Assembly (NCBI GenBank): GCA_947167995.1
Contig: CAMVKS010000015.1
Coordinates: 1-59,120, forward strand
Reading direction: 5' to 3'
DNA from: an uncultured Prevotellaceae bacterium
GTDB lineage: Bacteria; Bacteroidota; Bacteroidia; Bacteroidales; Muribaculaceae
Length of the DNA stretch: 59,120 nucleotides
Part shown: in pieces, positions 9,349 to 18,718 of the stretch
Numbering within the stretch: the first letter of the stretch is position 1
How the letters are laid out: every line of letters begins with the position of its first letter
Position numbers and translations under genes: made by a program
Notes under the pieces: generated by a model
What the model was told of the DNA's origin: nothing
The model's database searches: none
What the model saw: the letters and a program-made list of their open reading frames with translations, nothing else

Positions 9349-9829
9349 TCACGACTTTGGCCAGTTCTTTGTTGCTTGGGTTCACCGCAACCACAACGCC
9401 CTTGTCGTTGATCAAGAAAGTGCAATAGCTCTGATCGTCGGTTCCCCATTTTTTATGGAACTGTGCCCTATCTTGAACTTCGCAGTAAAACTGGCCTGAG
9501 ATGTCGAGACTGTCGGCTGTGATGACCTCGGAGAACAAAGCTCGGCTGCGGTCGAAATTCACCGCCATCTGAACCACCTTGTCACTGCCGGCGACCATCT
9601 TGTTCAACCTCATGTTTTCAAGCCTTGACTCGGCATCGGCCGAAGACCATATGTTGAGCAAAACATACTTGCCGCGGAACTGGTTGAGGGTGACAACTTC
9701 ATCATTGTTTCCAATGGTGAAATTAGGCGCCGCATTGCCAATTCGGCTGTCGCTCGAGATATTGCTGCTTGCCGACGCAAAGATGATTACCAAAACCAAA
9801 GTGGCAATAAGATAATAAACCTTTTTCAT
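9344..9829 (-). CDS. Exported redoxin-like protein lacking active-site cysteines
   Basis: A 161-residue protein with an N-terminal signal or anchor (MKKVYYLIATLVLVIIFASA) and an AhpC/TSA-like thioredoxin fold: IGNAAPNFTIGNNDEVVTLNQFRGKYVLLNIW is the usual redoxin entry. Where active members have WCxxC the sequence reads WSSADAES, so both redox cysteines are gone. The only cysteines left are distal (QFYCEVQ and QSYCTFL). It cannot act as an ordinary disulfide reductase; a scaffold or binding role, or chemistry through the distal cysteines, is possible. It has its own promoter near 9980 and a terminator, so it appears monocistronic. Confidence 0.75.
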   Translation of the reverse strand: MKKVYYLIATLVLVIIFASASSNISSDSRIGNAAPNFTIGNNDEVVTLNQFRGKYVLLNIWSSADAESRLENMRLNKMVAGSDKVVQMAVNFDRSRALFSEVITADSLDISGQFYCEVQDRAQFHKKWGTDDQSYCTFLINDKGVVVAVNPSNKELAKVVR

Positions 9830-9976
9830 ATATCTTAATCAATTTCTTCAATATGCGCCCTGCTTCGGGCTGTCTTTCAGGCATCTTGCCCACACGCGAC
9901 GTGCTGTTGCCAAGCAGGACTTCATTTTTTCGCGACCGATGGTTGCCACGCATCCATCAGTTCACGAAACGGGCCG

Positions 9977-10007
9977 CAAAGGTAGGCAAAAAATCCCTAT
10001 TGCCCAA
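9977..10007 (-). promoter_or_regulatory. Promoter of the redoxin-like gene
   Basis: TTGG (10004-10007), a 19-nt spacer and TACCTTTG (complement of 9977-9984) on the minus strand. The predicted leader to the ATG at 9829 is about 140 nt. Confidence 0.55.
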
Positions 10008-10067
10008 GCAATTAAGATTTTTTACACTTTTTGGCAGCGTTTTAAGAGAAAACGATAGACCTAAACC

Positions 10068-10538
10068 TTAAAACTTGTAAACAGCTCCCAAGCTGAACAC
10101 AGCCTGGTCGATAGAGCTCACAATAGAGTACTTGACCTCGGCGTTGAGGCCGATGTTGGGACGCACATCATATTCCACGCCACCACCCAAGTTCAACCCA
10201 AAGCGAGTGATGGAATCGTCAAAATCGCTATAGGTTTTGTTGACAATGGTAAAACCGGCAAGAGGATAGGCACTGAACTTGTTGGCGATGGGGAACAGAT
10301 AGTGGGCGTTGGCGTTCAAGTCCCACATGTGGTAGCCCTTGTTCTTGAAATAGTAGTTGAACGACGCTTCAGCACGAAGGTTGTCGAGAATGCCATAACG
10401 GAACTTGGCTCCCAATCCCACCGAGTTGATTTCGGTTCCATACAGCAGGTTGCCCCCTACAGCCATCTGGCCTTTCTGTGCCGAGGCCGAGGCAACTGCC
10501 AGGAGTGCGACAAGTGTGAATGCTATAAACTTCTTCAT
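10068..10538 (-). CDS. Small outer-membrane beta-barrel protein
   Basis: A 156-residue protein with a clear signal peptide (MKKFIAFTLVALLAVASASA, then QKG). The mature part alternates aromatic and polar residues in short strands separated by turns (FRYGI..LRAEASFNYYF, GLNLGGGVEYDVRP, LNAEVKYSI) and ends in VYKF, an aromatic C-terminus typical of barrel proteins. It matches the OmpA/porin-like 8-stranded barrel family. No OmpA peptidoglycan domain is present. Function is unknown beyond an outer-membrane location. Confidence 0.8.
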   Translation of the reverse strand: MKKFIAFTLVALLAVASASAQKGQMAVGGNLLYGTEINSVGLGAKFRYGILDNLRAEASFNYYFKNKGYHMWDLNANAHYLFPIANKFSAYPLAGFTIVNKTYSDFDDSITRFGLNLGGGVEYDVRPNIGLNAEVKYSIVSSIDQAVFSLGAVYKF

Positions 10539-10630
10539 GATGAGTGTGTGTGTATATTTAAAACGTTTTATTATAAAACGAGAAAAAGCACAAAATATTT
10601 TACAAGATAATCATTGGACAGGTGAACGGC

Positions 10631-11947
10631 TTAACGGCGGCGACCTGCGCGCATGAGCTGCTTGGGGCTCATGTTAGACACCTTGTGCATGGCCTTGCGT
10701 GTCTGTTCAAACTGCGTGAGCAGTCGGTTCACCTCCTGAATGTTGGTGCCACTGCCTCGCGCGATGCGCTGGCGACGGCTGCCGTTGATAACCTCGGGGT
10801 GCTCGCGCTCGTAGGGTGTCATCGAGTGTATGATAGCCTCGATGCCTTTGAAAGCGTCGTCGCTGATGTCCACATCCTTGATGGCCTTTCCCACACCAGG
10901 AATCATCGAGGCGAGATCCTTGAGATTACCCATCTTCTTGATTTTCGAGATTTGCGAGAGGAAGTCGTTGAAGTCGAACTTGTTCTTTGCAATCTTCTTC
11001 TGCAACTCTCGAGCCTGCTCCTCGTCATACTGCTGCTGCATGCGGTCGACGAGCGACACGATGTCGCCCATGTTGAGGATGCGGTCGGCCATACCAGCAG
11101 GGCGGAATGGGTCGATGGCTTCCATCTTCTCGCCAGTACCCACCCACTTGATGGGCTTGTTGACCACAGTGCGAATTGAGAGTGCGGCACCACCACGTGT
11201 GTCACCGTCGAGCTTGGTGAGGACAACGCCGTCGAAGTCAAGACGGTCGTTGAAAGCCTTGGCAGTGTTCACTGCATCCTGGCCGGTCATCGAGTCGACG
11301 ACAAAGAGGGTCTCGTTGGGCTGGATAGCATCTTTTATCGCCTTGATTTCCTGCATCATCTGCTCATCGACGGCAAGGCGACCTGCAGTATCGACAATTA
11401 CCACGCCATAGCCCTTGGCCTTGGCCTCGGCGATAGCATGCTGTGCTATCTCTACAGGATTCTGGTTTCCTGGCTCACTGTAGACGGGCACACCAATCTG
11501 CTCACCAAGCACCTTGAGCTGCTCGATGGCTGCCGGACGGTAAACGTCGCATGCCACGAGCAACGGGTCACGCTTGATGAGACGGTTGGCAAGCTTGCCC
11601 GAGAACGTGGTTTTACCAGAACCTTGCAGACCCGACATGAGGATGACGGCAGGATGCCCCTCGATGTTGAACGGAGCCTGCTCGCCTCCCATGAGCAGGG
11701 TGAGCTCATCGTGAACTATTTTGATCATCAACTCCTTAGGTTTGAGGGAGTTGATTACGTTTTGACCTATCGCTTTTTGCTTCACAGTGTCGGTGAAGGA
11801 CTTAGCCACCTTGTAGTTGACATCGGCCTCGATGAGAGTGCGGCGCACTTCCTTGAGGGTCTCGGCAACGTTTATCTCGGTGATTTTGCCCTCGCCTTTC
11901 AGAACCTTGAACGCTCGTTCAAGTCTTTCACTCAGATTTTCAAACAT
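10631..11947 (-). CDS. ffh: Signal recognition particle GTPase Ffh
   Basis: A 438-residue SRP54 protein, the usual bacterial length. N domain (1-85), GTPase G domain with GLQGSGKTT (P loop), DTAGRLAVDE and TKLDGDTRGGAALS, then the M domain, ending in the methionine-containing basic tail MHKVSNMSPKQLMRAGRRR. It binds 4.5S RNA and signal peptides of inner-membrane and exported proteins and docks with FtsY. It follows panD by 52 nt with no obvious promoter between them, so it may be cotranscribed with the pantothenate genes. Confidence 0.97.
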   Translation of the reverse strand: MFENLSERLERAFKVLKGEGKITEINVAETLKEVRRTLIEADVNYKVAKSFTDTVKQKAIGQNVINSLKPKELMIKIVHDELTLLMGGEQAPFNIEGHPAVILMSGLQGSGKTTFSGKLANRLIKRDPLLVACDVYRPAAIEQLKVLGEQIGVPVYSEPGNQNPVEIAQHAIAEAKAKGYGVVIVDTAGRLAVDEQMMQEIKAIKDAIQPNETLFVVDSMTGQDAVNTAKAFNDRLDFDGVVLTKLDGDTRGGAALSIRTVVNKPIKWVGTGEKMEAIDPFRPAGMADRILNMGDIVSLVDRMQQQYDEEQARELQKKIAKNKFDFNDFLSQISKIKKMGNLKDLASMIPGVGKAIKDVDISDDAFKGIEAIIHSMTPYEREHPEVINGSRRQRIARGSGTNIQEVNRLLTQFEQTRKAMHKVSNMSPKQLMRAGRRR

Positions 11948-11999
11948 AAAAATATATTAAGTTTTAAGTGTCCTGTTTTAGGGGTTGATAAATTGTTTT

Positions 12000-12350
12000 T
12001 CAAATCAGCTTGTTGGTGGTTGTGTCGGGGAACACCACCTTGGGCTTGAATCCACGAGCCTCGTCGGGGGTCATCAGTGCATAGGACATTATTATCACGA
12101 TGTCGCCTGGCTGAACCTTGCGTGCCGCAGCTCCGTTGAGGCACACTTCGCCCTTGCCACGCTCGCCCGGGATGACATAGGTGTCGAGGCGCTCGCCATT
12201 GTTGTTGTCGACGATAAACACGCGCTCGCCCTCCATGATTCCTGCAGCGTCCATCAAATCTTGATCAATGGTGATACTGCCAATGTAATCGAGATTGGCA
12301 CCAGTAACGGTGACACGATGAATCTTGGATTTTACAACTTGAATTAACAT
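12000..12350 (-). CDS. panD: Aspartate 1-decarboxylase
   Basis: A 116-residue PanD proenzyme. It makes beta-alanine from L-aspartate for pantothenate. The self-cleavage site is at the canonical place, Gly24-Ser25 (YIGSITID), where Ser25 becomes the pyruvoyl cofactor. The start at 12350 is fixed by alignment of this site. A TAATTTTG box ends only four nt before the ATG, so the message may be leaderless. It lies between panC and ffh on the same strand. Confidence 0.96.
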   Translation of the reverse strand: MLIQVVKSKIHRVTVTGANLDYIGSITIDQDLMDAAGIMEGERVFIVDNNNGERLDTYVIPGERGKGEVCLNGAAARKVQPGDIVIIMSYALMTPDEARGFKPKVVFPDTTTNKLI

Positions 12351-12354
12351 GGTG

Positions 12355-12362
12355 CAAAATTA
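12355..12362 (-). promoter_or_regulatory. -7 box abutting panD
   Basis: TAATTTTG on the minus strand, with a 4-nt gap to the panD ATG. No well-placed -33 element was found, so panD may also be read through from panC. Confidence 0.45.
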
Positions 12363-12416
12363 TTTATGATTAATAATGTGTAACTCATCAACGATTTTTG
12401 CAAAAATTATGCCACA

Positions 12417-13274
12417 TTATTTTTCTTCAATCTTCTTGTAGGTGATATTGTCGATTTCACGCACGTCACCGCAATAGACAGTGATGCACCCAACAATATA
12501 ATCGCTTTCATCCCAAGCGTTTACCGGCTGCAGCGTGATACCGTCGCAAATCGAGAAATATTCAACCTCCATCTCGGGATAGGCGTTGAGAGTGGCCACC
12601 ACCCAGTCGTGCGTCTGCTCCACGGTGTGGTCCTCGGCAAAGCCCAGGCTGTCGCGCAACACACGGTAGATGTTGGGAGCTATTTTGCGCACCAGCGGTG
12701 TGAGGCGCACGTTGCGACTGCTCTTTGCCAATCCATCATCTTCACGCACACAAGGGCAGGTCACAATATCGAGATTGAACCCCAACTGCTTGATCATGGC
12801 GCGTATCACAGCAATCTGCTGGAAGTCCTTCTCGCCAAAGTAGGCGCGCGTGGGCTCCACCATCATGAATAGCTTGCTCACAATCTGGCACACACCGTTG
12901 AAATGACCTGGACGCATGGCTCCCTCCATCACTTCGGCCACTGGGCCAAGATTGAACACTCGTGTGTCGGGCTCGGGATAAATCTCCTCAACGGTGGGCA
13001 TGAAAGCAATGTCCACACCACAGCTCTCGAGCATCGCAGCATCGGCCTCGGCTGTGCGGGGATAGGTGCGCAAGTCTTCTTTGTTATTAAATTGAGTGGG
13101 GTTGAGAAACACGCTCACCACCACCACATCGTTTTCTTTTCTTGCTCGTTCCACAAGCGAGCGATGGCCAGCATGCAAGGCACCCATAGTGGGCACAAGA
13201 CCAATGGTTTTGCCCTCGCCATGAAACTTCTCGACCTGCTTCTTCAGCTCGTCGACTTTACTAATTATTTTCAT
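12417..13274 (-). CDS. panC: Pantothenate synthetase
   Basis: A 285-residue PanC that joins pantoate to beta-alanine using ATP. Nucleotidyltransferase motif [10 protein letters not shown] near residue 30 (HIGH-like), pantoate/ATP-site segments YFGEKDFQQ and SSRNVRL. The reading frame is open further upstream to 13349, but the TATCTTTG promoter at 13307-13314 lies inside that extension, so [10 protein letters not shown] at 13274 is chosen as the start. Head of a probable panC-panD(-ffh) unit. panB is not in the window. Confidence 0.95.
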   Translation of the reverse strand: MKIISKVDELKKQVEKFHGEGKTIGLVPTMGALHAGHRSLVERARKENDVVVVSVFLNPTQFNNKEDLRTYPRTAEADAAMLESCGVDIAFMPTVEEIYPEPDTRVFNLGPVAEVMEGAMRPGHFNGVCQIVSKLFMMVEPTRAYFGEKDFQQIAVIRAMIKQLGFNLDIVTCPCVREDDGLAKSSRNVRLTPLVRKIAPNIYRVLRDSLGFAEDHTVEQTHDWVVATLNAYPEMEVEYFSICDGITLQPVNAWDESDYIVGCITVYCGDVREIDNITYKKIEEK

Positions 13275-13306
13275 TGTAATTACAATAAGATTTTCAAAAT
13301 CGACTG

Positions 13307-13338
13307 CAAAGATAGATAAAATAATTAATAATGCACAA
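13307..13338 (-). promoter_or_regulatory. panC promoter
   Basis: TTGT (13335-13338), 20-nt spacer, TATCTTTG (13307-13314) on the minus strand, about 30 nt from the panC start. Confidence 0.65.
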
Positions 13339-13436
13339 TTCAAATGCATAATTAATAAAATTCACACCTAAAGATTCAAGCATGTGAGAAATATTTTTGC
13401 TCTTCACATCGCAAGGACATCACGTTTTCTTGCGTT

Positions 13437-13468
13437 TTTGGTGATTTGTGAAATAAATTGTATTTTTG
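13437..13468 (+). promoter_or_regulatory. Promoter of the tyrosine phosphatase gene
   Basis: TTTG (13437-13440), 20-nt spacer, TATTTTTG (13461-13468). The ATG at 13473 is only four nt beyond the box, which predicts a leaderless or nearly leaderless mRNA. Confidence 0.7.
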
Positions 13469-13472
13469 CCAC

Positions 13473-13970
13473 ATGAAAAAGATAAAGATTCTCTTTGTGT
13501 GCCTGGGAAACATCTGTCGGTCTCCGGCGGCCGAGGGTGTGATGCTGAGACTTGTCGAGGAGCGTGGTTTAGCTCATCTTTTTGAGATTGACTCGGCAGG
13601 GACCTACAACGGTCACCACGGCCAGCTTCCCGACCCACGCATGCGCCGCCATGCGAGCCGACGTGGCTATAACCTGACCCATCGCGCCCGCCCCATCGGG
13701 AGCGACGATTTCGTCCACTTCGACATCATCGTGGCCATGGACGAGAGCAACCGCCGCACTCTCATGCAGATAGCCGCCTCGCCCGAGCAGCAGCGCAAGA
13801 TTGTGATGATGGGAGACTACATTGTGAAGCTACGTGCCCACTACGACTACGTCCCCGACCCATATTACGAGGGAGCCGAAGGCTTTGAACTCGCTCTTGA
13901 CCTTCTCGAAGACTCCTGCGGCAACCTACTTGAGGAAATCATCAATAACAACAAAGTTCAAAAACCATGA
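13473..13970 (+). CDS. Low-molecular-weight protein tyrosine phosphatase
   Basis: A 165-residue LMW-PTP. The P loop VCLGNICRSPAAEG (C-x5-R-S) is at residues 9-22 and the acid loop DPYYEG near the C-terminus supplies the catalytic aspartate. In bacteria these enzymes often reverse tyrosine kinases that govern exopolysaccharide synthesis, but no kinase is nearby. An upstream in-frame ATG (13458) lies before the promoter -7 box, so MKKIKILFV at 13473 is preferred. Its TGA overlaps the ATG of the hexosaminidase gene (ATGA), suggesting translational coupling. Confidence 0.93.
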   Translation: MKKIKILFVCLGNICRSPAAEGVMLRLVEERGLAHLFEIDSAGTYNGHHGQLPDPRMRRHASRRGYNLTHRARPIGSDDFVHFDIIVAMDESNRRTLMQIAASPEQQRKIVMMGDYIVKLRAHYDYVPDPYYEGAEGFELALDLLEDSCGNLLEEIINNNKVQKP

Positions 13971-16429
13971 AAATTCCAAACATCAAAGTCCTGCTAATCA
14001 CGGCAGCAATGCTACTCACAGCAACATCGACAATTTGCGCTCAGTCACCCATCAGCGTGCGATGGGACATGGGCAAGAACGACGCCAAGCCAGGTTACTA
14101 TAGTTCCAAATTTGTCATCAAGAACGTGAGCGGCACACCACTTGAGAACAACTGGATGTTTTTCTTCAACCAGTTTTCTCGGCAACTTGAGCTCACCCCA
14201 TCATGTCCCGTTGATGTAGAGGAGATTTCCACCACCTATTACCTCGTTAAGCCCAACGAGCGTTATGCCACATTAGCATCCGGCGATTCGATTGTTGTTG
14301 AGTTGATGATGAAGGGAAAATTTGTAAACCTGTGGTATGCCCCCAATGGCGGCCATGTGGTGCTCGATGGCGACACACATCACCCCATCGCAGTCAAGAT
14401 AGAGCGCAGCGAGCTCAAAGAGCCGGGACAGTGGAGCGCCACCACCGACTACCCCGATGGAGCCAAGGTCTATGCCTTCAACGAGCTCGTCAACAAAGGG
14501 CAAGCCAGCACCAACGCATTTGACATTCTTCCCGCACCCAAAATGGTCTACCTCGACGAGAATGGCAACAGTGTGCGTCTCCCCTATCTTGTCTCTTTCA
14601 AAGCCCCTTCTTTTTTCAAAAGCCGCAAAATGGACTTTGGCAGAGTCAAAGATTTCTTGGTGAAAAACCTCCAGGTCTATGGCATTCATGTGATGGGAGA
14701 ATGTCCTTTTGTGATCGAGGCAAGACTTGACAACAAGCTAAGCGCCAACGCCGAGCATTATGAGTTGGAAATCACCGACTCGTGCATAGTGATAACCGGT
14801 GCCAACGACATCGCTGTGCTCAACGGTGCCAAGACCCTCGTAGCAGCACTCGCACACACCAAGCGCAACACACTACCTTTAGGGAGAATAATTGACGAGC
14901 CCGACTTCTCCTACCGTGGATTCATGGTCGACATAGCCCGCAACTTCTACGGTGTTGACGAGTTGAAAAAGCTCTTCGACCTACTGGCACTTTATAAAAT
15001 CAACACCGTCCAGTTCCACTTCGCCGACGACGAGGCCTGGCGTTTAGAGATTCCAGGACTACCCGAACTCACACAAGTGGCATCACGGCGAGGATGCACG
15101 CTCAATGAACTTGAAGATGGTTTCTTGGCGCAGATATTCGACGGCAACGGCGACCCTGACGACCTGAGTCAGAGTGCCAACGGCCACCTCACTCGCGATC
15201 AGTTCATCGACCTGTTGCGATATGCCAACGCACTCGGCATCAAGATAATCCCCGAGATTGACACGCCGGGACACTCACGCGCCGCTATCGTTGCCATGAG
15301 GTATCGATACAACCAGTTGGCTCCCAACAGTCTCAAAAAAGCACAAGAATACATGCTGTGGGACCCTAACGACACTGGAGGTTATAAATCCACACAGGCC
15401 TACGCCAACAACGTGCTGAATCCTGCCATCGAAGGCACCTATCGTTTCTTAGGCAAGGTGGTTGGAGAACTCGAGAAGATGTATCGCGCTGCAGGTCTCA
15501 ACCTCGACATCGTGCACTTGGGAGGCGACGAGGTGGCAAGCCATTGCTGGGACAACAGCCCCGCCGTGAAAGCTCTCATGGCTAAAATGAAGATGAAAGA
15601 CACCCACGCCATGATGGAGCACTACATTGACCGTGTGTCGCAACTGCTCATCAAGCGAGGAATCAAGATTGAAGGCTGGCAGGAAGTGGCTCTGAACCAC
15701 AGCGACGATTTCAACCAGCGCGTGGCACCACGCTTTGCTGGAGTCAACGCCTGGAGCACCATTGGCAGCCGCATCGAGGTGCCTTACACGATTGCCAACG
15801 CTGGCTACCCCACCATTCTGTCTAATGTGGACAACTTCTATATGGACATGGGCTACAGCATGCACCAGTATGAACAGGGACTGCACTGGGGTGGCTCGGT
15901 CAATGAGTTTGACTCTTGGAAAGCTCAGCCGTGGAACCTCTACGGCGACAACGCCCAAGGCAAGACACCACTCTCACGCCGCGACAACATCATTGGCGTT
16001 CAGGCACAGCTCTGGGGAGAAACCTTGAGGAACTTCAACGAAGTGGAACGGTTACTCATTCCCAAGATTTTCGGCGTCGCCGAGCGAGGATGGAACGCTT
16101 CGCCATCGTGGGCACACGATGATGAGGCCATGGCTATGGCTCGAGCACAATACAACTTGAACATTGGCGCGTGGGAACTCCCCATGCTCAACAAGCGAGG
16201 CTACGATTTCCATGTTGCACAACCGGGAATCATCGTCAAGGACGGCATGTTGCTTGCCAACGCACAGTACCCGCAAGCCGAAGTTCGATACACTCTTGAT
16301 GGCAGCGAGCCAACCACCTTATCGCCACTCTGGACTGGACCCGTCGCTGTCGACAGCAAGTGCACTTTAATTAAAGCCAAAGCATTCTACTTGGGCAAAC
16401 AGAGCGTCACTTCCTATCTTTTTAGATAG
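13967..16429 (+). CDS. GH20 beta-N-acetylhexosaminidase
   Basis: An 820-residue secreted enzyme that removes terminal GlcNAc/GalNAc residues from glycans. Order: signal peptide ending at TICAQ, a chitobiase-type N-terminal binding domain (about 25-165), the GH20 N-terminal alpha/beta domain (about 185-310), the catalytic TIM barrel (about 320-700) containing HLGGDEV with the catalytic Asp-Glu pair, and a C-terminal chitobiase-like domain (VRYTLDGSEPT). The first codons overlap the phosphatase stop (ATGA). It fits with mucin or peptidoglycan sugar use; the ROK kinase downstream could phosphorylate released sugars, although that link is only inferred. Confidence 0.95.
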   Translation: MKIPNIKVLLITAAMLLTATSTICAQSPISVRWDMGKNDAKPGYYSSKFVIKNVSGTPLENNWMFFFNQFSRQLELTPSCPVDVEEISTTYYLVKPNERYATLASGDSIVVELMMKGKFVNLWYAPNGGHVVLDGDTHHPIAVKIERSELKEPGQWSATTDYPDGAKVYAFNELVNKGQASTNAFDILPAPKMVYLDENGNSVRLPYLVSFKAPSFFKSRKMDFGRVKDFLVKNLQVYGIHVMGECPFVIEARLDNKLSANAEHYELEITDSCIVITGANDIAVLNGAKTLVAALAHTKRNTLPLGRIIDEPDFSYRGFMVDIARNFYGVDELKKLFDLLALYKINTVQFHFADDEAWRLEIPGLPELTQVASRRGCTLNELEDGFLAQIFDGNGDPDDLSQSANGHLTRDQFIDLLRYANALGIKIIPEIDTPGHSRAAIVAMRYRYNQLAPNSLKKAQEYMLWDPNDTGGYKSTQAYANNVLNPAIEGTYRFLGKVVGELEKMYRAAGLNLDIVHLGGDEVASHCWDNSPAVKALMAKMKMKDTHAMMEHYIDRVSQLLIKRGIKIEGWQEVALNHSDDFNQRVAPRFAGVNAWSTIGSRIEVPYTIANAGYPTILSNVDNFYMDMGYSMHQYEQGLHWGGSVNEFDSWKAQPWNLYGDNAQGKTPLSRRDNIIGVQAQLWGETLRNFNEVERLLIPKIFGVAERGWNASPSWAHDDEAMAMARAQYNLNIGAWELPMLNKRGYDFHVAQPGIIVKDGMLLANAQYPQAEVRYTLDGSEPTTLSPLWTGPVAVDSKCTLIKAKAFYLGKQSVTSYLFR

Positions 16430-16480
16430 CACCACCCCTGTCCTTTTTTTGTTGGTTTTTATAATTTTTTTGCCAAAAAT

Positions 16481-16511
16481 TTTGATAATTCATAAATATA
16501 TTTTATTTTTG
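16481..16511 (+). promoter_or_regulatory. Promoter of secreted paralogue A
   Basis: TTTG (16481-16484), 19-nt spacer, TATTTTTG (16504-16511) followed by TGAGTTGA. The leader is about 90 nt. The same extended box precedes paralogue B. Confidence 0.75.
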
Positions 16512-16605
16512 TGAGTTGAATTAAAAGCTCGTCAACTAACCATAAAATAGATATTCAATCCGCGATTTAAATAACGTTATTTATTAACCAAATTTTTATC
16601 AAATC

Positions 16606-18504
16606 ATGAAAAAATTATTACTTCTCGCAGCGTTTTTTGCTGCATTGACGATGAGCGCACAGGAATTTACGCTCACTGAGCTGACAAGCACTCCCAACGT
16701 GCCTGCCGACCGCTCGAACAACCGTCAAGGCTTTGGAATGAACGGGCAGTTCATCGTTATGGACAAGGTCCTTGGCCAGATCAACTTCTACAATCCCGAA
16801 GATGGCACTCTTGAGAACACTCTCGAGACTGGTGCTACCGCTTCTTGGCCCGCAGTGACTCGTGACGATGCAGGCAACATCATCGCTCGCGTTGACAACA
16901 GCTGGCCAGGCAACTTCATGGCCGACACCACTGTCCTGAAAATCTTCCCCGTTGACGGTGGTGATCCCATTGATGTTGAGTGCAACATCTTCGCCGACTT
17001 TGAGGCCGAAAATGGTCGTTGCGACTTCTTCAGCTTCATTGAAGGCAACGTCATGGACGAGGACGAGGGCGGTATCCTGTGGATCGTTACTGCCAAGTCT
17101 ACCGGCATCCTCAAGGTGCCTTTCATCGGTGGCGAAGTTGATGCCGACCACATCGCTTTGTTCCCTATTGAGGGCGCTACTCTGTCTCCCACCAGCTCTA
17201 CCGTAGTTAACCCATACGTTGCTGCCGACGGCACCAAGCACTACATGCTCTGGACACGCAACGCACAGCCCGTTGACCTGGTTATGAACGACACTGAGGA
17301 CGGCTTCATTGGCACTACTTTCACCCTTCCCAACAAGGGCGCTACCAACGGCTGCTTCCCATTCACCTTCGGTGGCAAAGACCTCGTTATCTACACCACA
17401 CTGCCTAACTATGGCAACGCTTGGGCTATCGCCGAGAAGAACGCCGAGGAACCCATCGCAGTGATTCCCGAGATTCCTGGATTTGTAACCAACGGATTCC
17501 AGTGCAACTGGCTCAACGCTGAGCTTGTTAACCAGCACAAAGCCATCATCTATCAGTACTTCCCTGGCAACTACTTCAAGACCTATGAGCTGACCATCCC
17601 TGGTGGAGAAGAGCACACCTATGCAGTTTGCGGCGCTCCTGCAGCTCTGTTTGGCATGGAGAACGATTGGGATGCAGTAGCTGCACCTGAGATGACTCTC
17701 AACGAGGAGACTGGTCTCTATGAGTGGACAAGTGCTGAGACTGAGCTTGAGGCTGGTAATATCGAGTTCAAGATAGTTCAAGACCACAGCTGGGATGTTT
17801 GCTGGCCAGCAAGCACTAAAGACTACAACAACTATGTAGTTCCTGTTGAGAATGCCGGTGTTTACACTCTCTCGGTAACATTCGATCCTTCTGATCCCGA
17901 AAATGCTGTAATCACAGCTAACCTTAACGAGGTTCCACAGCAGCCAAAGGTTTACATCATTGGTGAGGTTGATGGCAACGGCTGGGCAACAAACGTAGGC
18001 GTTGAGATGGATACCGAGGACGGTGTCATCTTCACTAAGGAAGTTACTCTCCACAATCCAACTAAATTAGTTGACCCCATTGGCGACAACAAGTACTGCT
18101 TCTTCAGCTTCGCAACTAAGTTGATGGAAGCTGCCGACGACTGGGACGGTCTTGCACCTTACCGCTTCGGCGCCGTTTCGGAGGCAACCGAGGACAATCC
18201 CAATGGTGACTTCCGCTTCTACAAGGACATGATGAACATGCCTCTGGCTCTCACTTTTGATGGTGGCAAGGCATTCCAGGTAGAGGAGGGTGTTTACACT
18301 CTCACTGTTGACCTTGAGAACATGACTCTCACCATCAATGGCGAGAGCTTCACTGGCATCGAGAATCTGACCATTGGCAACGTGAAGAACGTACGCTACT
18401 ACAACCTCCAGGGTATCGAGAGCGCTACTCCATTCCAGGGTGTTAACATTGTTGTTAAGGAGATGACCGATGGCAGCAAGGTTACCACTAAATTAGTGAA
18501 GTAA
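16606..18504 (+). CDS. Secreted modular protein, paralogue A
   Basis: A 632-residue secreted protein. Signal peptide MKKLLLLAAFFAALTMSAQ; a roughly 320-residue N-terminal domain that reads like a beta-propeller (repeated GTxxWPAVTRDDAGNIIARVDNSW-type strands) and is nearly identical to that of paralogue B; two SusE/SusF-like beta-sandwich domains (about 345-445 and 448-575, the second with VYIIGEVDGNGW); and a C-terminal tail YYNLQGIESATPFQGVNIV..DGSKVTTKLVK resembling a T9SS sorting domain. The N-terminal family is unknown to me (possibly DUF4623-like). A role in binding glycans at the cell surface is an inference from the SusE/F-like modules. Confidence 0.8.
   Translation: MKKLLLLAAFFAALTMSAQEFTLTELTSTPNVPADRSNNRQGFGMNGQFIVMDKVLGQINFYNPEDGTLENTLETGATASWPAVTRDDAGNIIARVDNSWPGNFMADTTVLKIFPVDGGDPIDVECNIFADFEAENGRCDFFSFIEGNVMDEDEGGILWIVTAKSTGILKVPFIGGEVDADHIALFPIEGATLSPTSSTVVNPYVAADGTKHYMLWTRNAQPVDLVMNDTEDGFIGTTFTLPNKGATNGCFPFTFGGKDLVIYTTLPNYGNAWAIAEKNAEEPIAVIPEIPGFVTNGFQCNWLNAELVNQHKAIIYQYFPGNYFKTYELTIPGGEEHTYAVCGAPAALFGMENDWDAVAAPEMTLNEETGLYEWTSAETELEAGNIEFKIVQDHSWDVCWPASTKDYNNYVVPVENAGVYTLSVTFDPSDPENAVITANLNEVPQQPKVYIIGEVDGNGWATNVGVEMDTEDGVIFTKEVTLHNPTKLVDPIGDNKYCFFSFATKLMEAADDWDGLAPYRFGAVSEATEDNPNGDFRFYKDMMNMPLALTFDGGKAFQVEEGVYTLTVDLENMTLTINGESFTGIENLTIGNVKNVRYYNLQGIESATPFQGVNIVVKEMTDGSKVTTKLVK
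16999..17371 (+). repeat. 373-bp tract identical to paralogue B
   Basis: Every base matches 19112-19484, synonymous sites included, with mismatches at 16998 and 17372 and many more outside. This is far longer than expected from the divergence of the flanking coding sequence and marks recent gene conversion. Confidence 0.9.
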
Positions 18505-18524
18505 GAAATTCTTCATACTTATCG

Positions 18525-18558
18525 AAAAATGCCTGGCACGCATGCCAGGCATTTTTTT
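18525..18558 (+). terminator. Terminator of paralogue A
   Basis: AATGCCTGGCA and TGCCAGGCATT arms around a CGCA loop, flanked by A and T runs (14-bp stem in total), 20 nt after the stop. Confidence 0.95.
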
Positions 18559-18608
18559 GTAAGCCATTACCATTATTGGTTGTTTTTTGTAAAAAATATT
18601 GCCTTTAT

Positions 18609-18639
18609 TTTGTCATATTATTTAAAAAAGTTATTTTTG
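18609..18639 (+). promoter_or_regulatory. Promoter of secreted paralogue B
   Basis: TTTG (18609-18612), 19-nt spacer, TATTTTTG (18632-18639) followed by TGAGTCGA, the same architecture and downstream bases as the promoter of paralogue A. Confidence 0.75.
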
Positions 18640-18718
18640 TGAGTCGATTTATCACTTTTTCTAACAGAAAAGCAAATAACGAGATACTTTATTTATTATT
18701 AACTTAACCCAATTTATT

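Noticed and set aside
10622-11411. Several plus-strand frames over ffh
   Set aside because: They are antisense shadows of a highly conserved gene with all its motifs.
16618-18054. 478-codon antisense frame within paralogue A (and a similar one in paralogue B)
   Set aside because: Produced by codon bias in the sense gene; no promoter or start context, and the sense proteins have signal peptides and clear domains.
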